From: an uncultured Erysipelotrichaceae bacterium
Lineage (GTDB): Bacteria > Bacillota_I > Bacilli_A > Erysipelotrichales > Erysipelotrichaceae
Direction: 5' to 3'
Assembly (NCBI GenBank): GCA_902782505.1
Contig: CACZNO010000137.1
Span: 1-5,306 of the forward strand
DNA length: 5,306 nucleotides
Of the stretch, positions 1-4,775 are shown in pieces (position 1 is the stretch's first letter; each line of letters starts with the position of its first letter). The notes beneath the pieces are model-generated. The model worked only from the letters and a program-made list of their open reading frames with translations, was not told the origin of the DNA and made no database searches. Made by a program: the position numbers and the translations under genes.

Positions 1-135
1 GATGCGGAAATCGAAAACCAGACCGTTACGATCCGCCGTCACGGACAAAGAGAATCCTTAACCATGGGCCAGGCGGAATTCTTTGCGGCGATGCACAAGG
101 AAATCGACGACAAGGAACTGGCGAAAGTCGGATAG
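1..135 (+). CDS. thrS: Threonyl-tRNA synthetase, C-terminal end (partial)
   Basis: The open frame enters from the left edge and gives 44 residues ending at TAG (133-135). They begin DAEIENQTVTIRRHG and continue with TMGQAEFFAAMHKEID. This fits the final part of the class II aminoacyl-tRNA synthetase anticodon-binding domain as found at the end of ThrRS: a G/D-x-E-x-E-N-x-T-V-x-x-R-x strand, then a short loop, then a helix of the type (F/L)-x-x-x-x-H-K-E-I-D. The full enzyme charges tRNA-Thr with threonine in the cytoplasm. The catalytic, editing and TGS domains would lie outside the window. Only three bases separate its stop from the rdgB start, so both are probably on one mRNA. A prolyl-tRNA synthetase has a related C-terminal domain and cannot be fully excluded from so short a piece. 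Confidence 0.75.
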   Translation, partial: DAEIENQTVTIRRHGQRESLTMGQAEFFAAMHKEIDDKELAKVG

Positions 136-138
136 ATC

Positions 139-741
139 ATGAAACGGATCCTGATCGTTACTTCCAACGCCAACAAGGTCAAGGAATTTAGGGAGATGCT
201 GGAACCGCTGGGATACGAAGTCGTATCCCTGCGGGATCTGCACGACGACGAGGATGTTCCCGAATACGGAACGACGTTTGCGGAGAACGCCGTCATCAAG
301 GCGGAGCACGGCATGAAGAAATACGGAGTTCCGGCGGTCGCCGATGACTCCGGTTTATGCATTGACGCCTTTGACGGAGGACCCGGCGTGCAAAGCGCGC
401 GCTTTTTGGGACATGACACCCCGTATTCCTACAAGAATCAGGTCATTTTAGAGCGTCTGAAAGGCGAAACGAACCGCGGGGCACAATTCCATTGCGCCAT
501 CGCTTTTGCGGTCCCAGGGGCTCAAACGAAGGTATTTGAAGGAATTCTGCGCGGTAAGATCGCGGATGAAGCCAAGGGAAACGGCGGATTCGGATACGAT
601 CCGATTTTCTGGTATCCGCAATACGGGAAAACCGGCGGGGAACTGGTTCCTTCCGAAAAAAACGCCGTCAGCCACCGCGGAAAGGCCGTACGCAGGTTTC
701 TGGAGTACTTCACGGAATATTCGAAAACGGAGAAAGAATGA
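139..741 (+). CDS. rdgB: RdgB/HAM1-family noncanonical purine NTP pyrophosphatase
   Basis: This cytoplasmic housecleaning enzyme hydrolyses dITP, ITP and XTP to the monophosphate and pyrophosphate, keeping deaminated purines out of DNA and RNA. The 200-residue length is normal for the family. The family signatures appear in order: the N-terminal nucleotide-binding segment TSNANKVKEF (8-17), the core ADDSGLCIDAFDGGPGVQSAR (A68 to R88) with the presumed catalytic Asp70, the GFGYDPIF motif (150-157), and the C-terminal base-recognition motif KNAVSHRGKA (174-183). The start at 139 is fixed by family homology, since the first beta strand begins at once (MKRILIVTSN). No good Shine-Dalgarno precedes it, and the upstream stop is three bases away, so translation may depend on coupling to the synthetase gene. 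It overlaps trmL by four bases (ATGA). No missing key residue was noticed. Confidence 0.95.
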   Translation: MKRILIVTSNANKVKEFREMLEPLGYEVVSLRDLHDDEDVPEYGTTFAENAVIKAEHGMKKYGVPAVADDSGLCIDAFDGGPGVQSARFLGHDTPYSYKNQVILERLKGETNRGAQFHCAIAFAVPGAQTKVFEGILRGKIADEAKGNGGFGYDPIFWYPQYGKTGGELVPSEKNAVSHRGKAVRRFLEYFTEYSKTEKE

Positions 742-1250
742 TTCACGTTGTTTTATATGAACCGGAAAAACCGGCAAACACCGGCAACATCATGCGCACC
801 TGTATGGCAGCCGGAGCGATACTTCATCTGATCGAACCGCTGGGTTTTTACGTGGACGACCGGCATCTGAAACGCGCCGGCATGGATTATATCGAAGAGC
901 TCGAATGGCATGTCCACCGGAATTGGGAGGCGTTTTGCGAAGCGTATCCGGGCGATTATATTTATGTGTCGCGCTACGGACAGAAATCCCATGACGAAAT
1001 CGATTACACGAAGGAACCGGGAGATATTTTTCTGGTGTTCGGAAAAGAATCCACCGGTATTCCATACCAGATCATGAAAGACCATCTGGACCGCCAGATC
1101 CGGATCCCGATGGTTCCTTCCGCCCGCAGCCTGAACCTCTCCAACGCGGCCGGCATCGTCCTTTACGAAGTCCTGCGCCAGTTAGGGTATCCCGGCTTGT
1201 CCCGTACGGAAGTCATCAAAGGCGCGGATTACCGCGGCAATCCCGAATGA
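738..1250 (+). CDS. trmL: tRNA (cytidine/uridine-2'-O-)-methyltransferase TrmL
   Basis: This SPOUT-class (SpoU/TrmD superfamily) methyltransferase transfers a methyl group from S-adenosylmethionine to the 2'-OH of wobble nucleotide 34 in certain leucine tRNAs. All three SPOUT motifs are visible. Motif 1 is EPEKPANTGNIMRTC (8-22), with the Asn and Arg typical of TrmL. Motif 2 is FGKESTGIP (101-109). Motif 3 is IPMVPSARSLNLSNAA (123-138), which forms the knot and the SAM pocket. The first residues MIHVVLYEPE and the later IEPLGF (32-37) match TrmL/YibK closely. Its 170 residues slightly exceed the roughly 157 of the E. coli protein because of a short C-terminal tail after QLGYPG. A ribosome binding site GGAG lies at 729-732. 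The start overlaps the rdgB stop and the stop overlaps the next gene's start, both as ATGA, indicating tight co-translation. Confidence 0.95.
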   Translation: MIHVVLYEPEKPANTGNIMRTCMAAGAILHLIEPLGFYVDDRHLKRAGMDYIEELEWHVHRNWEAFCEAYPGDYIYVSRYGQKSHDEIDYTKEPGDIFLVFGKESTGIPYQIMKDHLDRQIRIPMVPSARSLNLSNAAGIVLYEVLRQLGYPGLSRTEVIKGADYRGNPE

Positions 1251-1762
1251 AAAACGATAGACTGTATAAAATTCTTTATGCGGCGCTGATCGTTTTTCAT
1301 TTGTTTTTTCTTGCCGGCGAAGCAGTTTTCGGCATTCTGCTGATGCGGGTGGAAGGGTTTGACACGCTGATACGGATGGCGTCCGCGGATTATCTGCGAT
1401 GGATATTTCCCGCGCGTCTGATCCTTTCCTATCTGGATCTTTCTCCTTACGGTTATGCGGCGGTCATTTATGACGCGATCGGGACCCTGCGCTGGGTCTG
1501 CGTCATGTTCACGGCGTTCTTCGGCATTGTCTCGGCGCTGGAAAAAGACCTTGCGGCATACCGGAAAATGAGATGGCTGCCGGTGAAGGAATTTACTCTC
1601 TGCGTTACGGGAGTATCGGTTCTCGGCTTGCTTTCCCGCAGCATCGCGGTGGAAATGATTTTACGCATGATCCGTATTATCGGCGGGGGTTTCTTATTGT
1701 CCGCGCTGGGTATGGGCATTGGCCTTATCAGGTCAATCCGGGATTATTTCCGTGCCCCATAG
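1247..1762 (+). CDS. Unrecognised multi-pass membrane protein
   Basis: I do not recognise this 171-residue protein. It is strongly hydrophobic, with likely membrane helices at about residues 9-33, 72-97, 114-131 and 140-162, and possibly a shorter one near 52-64. Between the second and third helices is a charged segment (EKDLAAYRKMR, 99-109), and the C-terminus is basic (RSIRDYFR), suggesting both face the cytoplasm. No catalytic motif, metal-binding cluster or signal peptide cleavage site is evident. The start is chosen because its ATG overlaps the trmL stop as ATGA. There is no clear Shine-Dalgarno, so initiation probably relies on termination-reinitiation from trmL. It is the last gene before an independent promoter, so it probably ends the thrS-rdgB-trmL transcript. 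That it is a real gene is supported by the ATGA junction, its continuous frame and a coherent hydrophobic profile. Its function is unknown. Confidence 0.8.
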   Translation: MKNDRLYKILYAALIVFHLFFLAGEAVFGILLMRVEGFDTLIRMASADYLRWIFPARLILSYLDLSPYGYAAVIYDAIGTLRWVCVMFTAFFGIVSALEKDLAAYRKMRWLPVKEFTLCVTGVSVLGLLSRSIAVEMILRMIRIIGGGFLLSALGMGIGLIRSIRDYFRAP

Positions 1763-1771
1763 ACAGATTTT

Positions 1772-1800
1772 TTGTAGCCGGAGCATGTGTATGTTATAAT
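1772..1800 (+). promoter_or_regulatory. Sigma-A type promoter with extended -10
   Basis: TTGTAG (1772-1777) serves as the -35 box and a perfect TATAAT (1795-1800) as the -10, separated by exactly 17 bases. TG at 1792-1793, one base upstream of the -10, makes an extended -10 element. Transcription should begin near 1806-1808, leaving only about 15 bases before the start codon at 1822. The promoter sits directly after the stop at 1762 and would drive the 69-residue membrane protein and yajC. This is inferred from sequence alone. Confidence 0.85.
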
Positions 1801-1810
1801 AATATTCAAT

Positions 1811-1815
1811 GGAGG
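1811..1815 (+). promoter_or_regulatory. Ribosome binding site fixing the start at 1822
   Basis: GGAGG followed by six bases and ATG at 1822. The same frame stays open upstream as far as 1573, inside the preceding membrane-protein gene. This site, together with the promoter just before it, shows that the real protein starts at 1822 and not further upstream. Confidence 0.85.
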
Positions 1816-1821
1816 CGCGGT

Positions 1822-2031
1822 ATGATTGAGAATTTGAACGACGCCCTCAGTATCATAGCGCTGAGCGGGCTTCTTCTTTATCTTCTGTATCTGGTACTAC
1901 GCGGAATCAACTACCGGCGGCTGGAAAGACACATCCGCTCGGAACAGCGTTATTACAGACAATGGCTGGATGAAGAAGAACAGACGAAAGCGCTGACTAT
2001 CGGAAACGGAGGAAATAAAAATGAACGGTAA
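1822..2031 (+). CDS. Small single-span membrane protein upstream of yajC
   Basis: This is a 69-residue protein I do not recognise. Residues about 9-27 form one hydrophobic segment (IIALSGLLLYLLYLVLRG region). An arginine-rich, probably helical stretch follows (YRRLERHIRSEQRYYRQW, 31-48), then an acidic patch DEEE and a polar tail. The positive charges right after the span suggest the N-terminus is outside and the C-terminus in the cytoplasm, like YajC. The start is set by a good GGAGG six bases upstream and by the strong promoter at 1772-1800. Its last codons contain the ribosome binding site of yajC, and the two reading frames overlap by 11 bases (2021-2031), so translation of the two is probably linked. 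A role near the Sec translocon is a guess from position only. Confidence 0.8.
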   Translation: MIENLNDALSIIALSGLLLYLLYLVLRGINYRRLERHIRSEQRYYRQWLDEEEQTKALTIGNGGNKNER

Positions 2032-2329
2032 CGGTACGATGTTTATTATGTTGATCTTTGTGTTGTTTATGGGGCTGCAGATGTGGATGATCTCCAAGCA
2101 GAACAAGAAACAGCGCGCAAAGATGATGGAGTTTCAGGATTCTTTGAAGCCCGGAGACAAAATCATTCTGAACACCGGTATCTACGGAACGATCGAACAG
2201 ATCGATGACCTTACGGCGCAGGTGCGGATCGCGGAAAACACGGTCATTAAAGTTGAACGCTATACGATCACCCGTAAGGAAGCCCCGGCGGAAACCTATC
2301 AGGAACCTGAAAACCCGGGCGAAGAATAA
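2021..2329 (+). CDS. yajC: Sec translocon accessory subunit YajC
   Basis: YajC is a small membrane protein that associates with the SecDF accessory complex of the Sec translocase; it is not essential in E. coli. This 102-residue copy has the family layout: a short N-terminus, one membrane helix at about 7-24 (MFIMLIFVLFMGLQMWMI), a basic stretch KQNKKQRAK (26-34), and the hallmark DSLKPGDKIILNTGIYGTI (40-58), followed by a short beta-rich domain. The tail after residue 86 is acidic and proline-rich. The ribosome binding site GGAGG is at 2008-2012, eight bases from ATG, inside the upstream small gene. Neighbours are unusual for yajC: tgt, secD and secF are not next to it in this window. It is expected to be transcribed from the promoter at 1772-1800. 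Confidence 0.93.
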   Translation: MNGNGTMFIMLIFVLFMGLQMWMISKQNKKQRAKMMEFQDSLKPGDKIILNTGIYGTIEQIDDLTAQVRIAENTVIKVERYTITRKEAPAETYQEPENPGEE

Positions 2330-2441
2330 TTAGCCATTTGGGGGAAGAGATATTCCCCGAGGGCGTATATTGTATTCATGTGGAAATACCTGCCGGATAA
2401 GGCAGACAAAAAATAATCAGTAAAAGGAGGAATAAGTAACT
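2330..2441 (+). promoter_or_regulatory. Leader region with three small hairpins before the SPFH gene
   Basis: This non-coding gap holds three consecutive perfect inverted repeats. They are GGGGAA (2341-2346)/TTCCCC (2353-2358) with a 6-base loop, GTATT (2372-2376)/AATAC (2385-2389) with an 8-base loop, and CTGCC (2390-2394)/GGCAG (2401-2405) with a 6-base loop. None is followed by a T-run, so they are not ordinary terminators. An alternative pairing, GGCGTAT (2362-2368) with ATAC and GCC (2386-2394, two bases bulged), would compete with the second and third stems. A 12-codon frame (MWKYLPDKADKK, 2378-2416) also lies here without a well-placed ribosome binding site. The AAAAGGAGG at 2422-2430, eleven bases before ATG 2442, is the ribosome binding site of the next gene. 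No sigma-A promoter is clear. I do not recognise a known riboswitch. Confidence 0.4.
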
Positions 2442-3626
2442 ATGGGACTGGTTAAGGCAGTAGTAGGTGCAGCATCGAGCACATTCAATGATGGTTTTAA
2501 GGATTATTTCTATTGCGAAGCGTTGCCGAGCGACGTACTCATGTCCAAGGGACATAAGAGAAACCGCCAGAATCTTCTGAGCGAAGACAACAACATCATC
2601 ACCAACGGTTCCGCGATCGCGGTCGCGGACGGTCAGGCAATGATGATCGTCGATCAGGGAGCAATCGTCGAATTCTGCGCGGAACCGGGAGAATATATTT
2701 ATGATTCCTCCACGGAACCGTGCCTGTATGCCGGCAATCTCTTTACGGTATTGGGCAATGCGTGGGAAACGTTCAAGAAGCGTTTCGTTTACGGCGGTGA
2801 ACCGGGCAAAGATCAGCGGATCTACTATTTCAACCTGAAGGAAATCACCGGGAACCGTTACGGCACGCAGAATCCGGTTCCGTTTACGGTCGTCGACAAG
2901 AATTCCGGTCTGGAATTAACGATCGGCTTACGCTGCAACGGAGAATATTCCTACAGACTCGTGAACCCGATTCTGTTCTACAAGAGTGTTGCGGGCAATG
3001 TTTCCGGTGAATATCGCAGAGAATTCCTGGATTCCACGCTCAAGAGCGAACTTCTGACGGCGTTACAGCCGGCATTGGCGAGATTAAGCGAAGCGGGTAT
3101 CCGCTACAGTGCGATTCCGCTCCATGTCACGGAACTGACCGAATATCTGAATGATCTGTTATCCCCGAAATGGAGAGAAGGCAGAGGCATTGAAATCGTC
3201 TCCTTCAACATGAACAGCGTCAGCGCGTCCAGAGAAGACGAAGAAAAACTGCAGAACATGCAGATGGCGACGGCTCTTTCCGATCCGGCAAAGGGTGCGG
3301 GTTATCTGATCCAGGGTCAGGCAGACGCGATGAAGGAAGCGGCGAAGAACGAAGCGGGCTCTTTGGTCGGATTCGCGGGTATTAACGCGGCACAGGGAAC
3401 CGGCGGAGCGAATGCGGCAAGCTTATACGGCATCGCGGCAGCGAACAAACCGGCAGAACCGGCTCCGGCAAACAGCTGGACCTGCCCGAAGTGCGGACAT
3501 GTCTGCTACGATAATTTCTGCCCGGTATGCGGCGCTCCGAAACCGGCGGATAACACCTGGACCTGCGAATGCGGAGCCGTCAACGACGGAAATTTCTGCA
3601 CCAAGTGCGGTAAGCCGAGACAGTAA
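2442..3626 (+). CDS. ydjI: SPFH-domain protein with C-terminal zinc ribbons, YdjI-like
   Basis: This 394-residue protein resembles the YdjI group of stomatin/prohibitin/flotillin (SPFH) proteins that carry a C-terminal zinc ribbon, often mislabelled 'virion core protein'. In B. subtilis YdjI helps hold PspA at the membrane during envelope stress. The N-terminus is MGLVKAVVGA, without a membrane helix or signal peptide. The SPFH-type region spans roughly 25-265, with recognisable pieces such as SAIAVADGQAMMIVDQGAIVEFCAEPGEY written across 57-85. A charged helix follows (REDEEKLQNMQ, 264-274), then an Ala/Gly/Pro-rich linker (about 283-344). Two short zinc ribbons end the protein: C348/C351 with C360/C363, and C375/C377 with C386/C389. 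The second has a tighter CxC first knuckle. A strong ribosome binding site precedes it and a hairpin with a T-run follows, suggesting higher expression than the genes downstream. It is presumably soluble and recruited by the YdjG/YdjH-like neighbours. Confidence 0.88.
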   Translation: MGLVKAVVGAASSTFNDGFKDYFYCEALPSDVLMSKGHKRNRQNLLSEDNNIITNGSAIAVADGQAMMIVDQGAIVEFCAEPGEYIYDSSTEPCLYAGNLFTVLGNAWETFKKRFVYGGEPGKDQRIYYFNLKEITGNRYGTQNPVPFTVVDKNSGLELTIGLRCNGEYSYRLVNPILFYKSVAGNVSGEYRREFLDSTLKSELLTALQPALARLSEAGIRYSAIPLHVTELTEYLNDLLSPKWREGRGIEIVSFNMNSVSASREDEEKLQNMQMATALSDPAKGAGYLIQGQADAMKEAAKNEAGSLVGFAGINAAQGTGGANAASLYGIAAANKPAEPAPANSWTCPKCGHVCYDNFCPVCGAPKPADNTWTCECGAVNDGNFCTKCGKPRQ

Positions 3627-3641
3627 GGTACTTTCCTGACT

Positions 3642-3670
3642 TAACCCGGTTTTCGTAACCGGGTTATTTT
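3642..3670 (+). terminator. Intrinsic terminator or attenuator between ydjI and ydjG
   Basis: A perfect 10-base-pair stem pairs 3642-3651 (TAACCCGGTT) with 3657-3666 (AACCGGGTTA) across the 5-base loop TTCGT. TTTT follows at 3667-3670. The stem begins 15 bases after the ydjI stop, and the T-run ends one base before the next gene's AAAGGAGG. The T-run is short, so partial read-through into ydjG and ydjH is likely. No separate promoter is seen for those genes. The stem could also protect the 3' end of the ydjI message. Confidence 0.7.
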
Positions 3671-3671
3671 G

Positions 3672-3679
3672 AAAGGAGG
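3672..3679 (+). promoter_or_regulatory. Ribosome binding site fixing the YdjG start at 3687
   Basis: AAAGGAGG lies seven bases before ATG at 3687. An in-frame TTG at 3669 would extend the protein by six residues, but it lies inside the T-run of the preceding hairpin and upstream of this site. The ATG is therefore the start. Confidence 0.9.
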
Positions 3680-3686
3680 CTCTGCT

Positions 3687-4775
3687 ATGAGTGAAGTTTA
3701 TGTGCGCGAGTACAAGTGTCCTGCGTGCGGCGCCGAACTGAAATACGACGGCAGCAGCGACAGTATGACTTGCGCGGCTTGTGGAAATTCCTTTTCGGTA
3801 GAAAATCTGCATTCTTACCAGGCGGCGTTAAACGGCTTGGAAAACAGCGAGATTGAAGACTGGGTATATACGCAGACAGGCGCGGAAATGAAGGACATGA
3901 AGGCATATTCCTGTCCGAGCTGCGGCGGTGAGATCGTATGCGAAAGCACAACCGCGGCGACTGAGTGCCCGTATTGCGGAAACCCGGCGATCATCGAAAA
4001 AGAAGTATCCGGTGTCTATGCGCCGGATGGAATCATCCCGTTTAAAAAGACCAAGGCGGAAGCGGTGGAAGCACTGAAGAAGTTTTATCAGGGAAAGACG
4101 CTTCTTCCGAAACGCTTTCTGACGGAAAGCCGCATCAACAATATTCAGGGCGTGTATGTGCCGTTCTGGTTATTTGACTGCGAAGCGGATGCGGACATGG
4201 TTTTTGATGCGACCAAAACGCGCAGCTGGGTCATGGGAGACACCGAGTATGTGAAAACAGATCATTACAAGATCGTCCGTTCCGGCAGCATCGGATTCTC
4301 GAAGATCCCGGTGGACGGGTCGACCAAAATGGATGATACGTACATGGAATCCGTCGAACCGTTTGACTATAAGGGAATGAGGGGATTCCAGGATGCGTAT
4401 TTCTCGGGATATCTTGCGAACCGGTACGACGTGGAACCGGAGGATTGTCTGCCGAGGGTCAATTCCCGCGTACGGAACTCCGCCCAGGAGGCTGTCCGCC
4501 GAACCATCAGCGGTTACAGCAGCGTAACGCCGGTGCGCAGTCACATTGATATTACGAACAGCCGGATCCGCTATGTGTTCATGCCGGTATGGATTTTGAG
4601 CACGACCTGGAACCGGAAAGTCTACACCTTTATGATGAACGGACAGACCGGGGAAGTTGTCGGATCCTTGCCGGAAGATAAGAAGAAGGCAACTTTGATC
4701 TGGTTTGCGATTACCTTGGGAACGATGCTGTTAGGAGCTCTCGGAGTGAACTTCTTCATGGGAGGTCTCTTATGA
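3687..4775 (+). CDS. ydjG: Zinc-ribbon membrane protein, YdjG-like
   Basis: This 362-residue protein resembles B. subtilis YdjG, a membrane partner of YdjH that helps recruit YdjI and PspA. Two zinc ribbons occupy the N-terminal third: C11/C14 with C29/C32 (YKCPACG ... CAACG) and C76/C79 with C94/C97 (YSCPSCG ... CPYCG). A middle domain follows, with the segments GIIPFKKTKAEA (115-126), YVPFWLFD (157-164) and YVFMPVWIL (296-304) typical of this family, then GQTGEVVGSLPEDKKK (319-334). One hydrophobic helix (about 335-356) lies at the very C-terminus, so the zinc ribbons should face the cytoplasm with a tail anchor in the membrane. It lies behind the ydjI attenuator and overlaps the next gene as ATGA. 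Such proteins are sometimes named PriA-helicase-like or TFIIB-type because of their zinc ribbons. No helicase motif is present here. Confidence 0.85.
   Translation: MSEVYVREYKCPACGAELKYDGSSDSMTCAACGNSFSVENLHSYQAALNGLENSEIEDWVYTQTGAEMKDMKAYSCPSCGGEIVCESTTAATECPYCGNPAIIEKEVSGVYAPDGIIPFKKTKAEAVEALKKFYQGKTLLPKRFLTESRINNIQGVYVPFWLFDCEADADMVFDATKTRSWVMGDTEYVKTDHYKIVRSGSIGFSKIPVDGSTKMDDTYMESVEPFDYKGMRGFQDAYFSGYLANRYDVEPEDCLPRVNSRVRNSAQEAVRRTISGYSSVTPVRSHIDITNSRIRYVFMPVWILSTTWNRKVYTFMMNGQTGEVVGSLPEDKKKATLIWFAITLGTMLLGALGVNFFMGGLL

Noticed and set aside
1711..1773. Possible terminator after the 1247-1762 gene: TATGGG (1711-1716) pairs with CCCATA (1756-1761), a small inner stem lies at 1739-1752, and six Ts follow at 1768-1773.
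   Set aside because: The outer stem is short with a very large loop, and six non-T bases separate it from the T-run. The Ts also form part of the -35 box of the next promoter. Not convincing as an intrinsic terminator.
1573..1821. Upstream extension of the 69-residue gene's frame to an ATG at 1573.
   Set aside because: It lies inside the membrane-protein gene in another frame, spans the promoter, and has a composition unlike a real protein. The good ribosome binding site is at 1811-1815.
2341..2358. The GGGGAA/TTCCCC hairpin as the yajC terminator.
   Set aside because: It is followed by GAGGGCG with no T-run, so transcription from the yajC promoter may continue into the SPFH gene. It is kept as a leader structure only.
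3669..3686. TTG start six codons upstream of the YdjG-like ATG.
   Set aside because: It falls in the T-run of the hairpin and upstream of the ribosome binding site. ATG 3687 has correct spacing.
3687..4775. Naming the zinc-ribbon protein a PriA-type helicase or TFIIB-like factor.
   Set aside because: Only zinc-ribbon cysteines are shared. There is no Walker A, DEAH or other helicase motif, and there is a C-terminal membrane helix.
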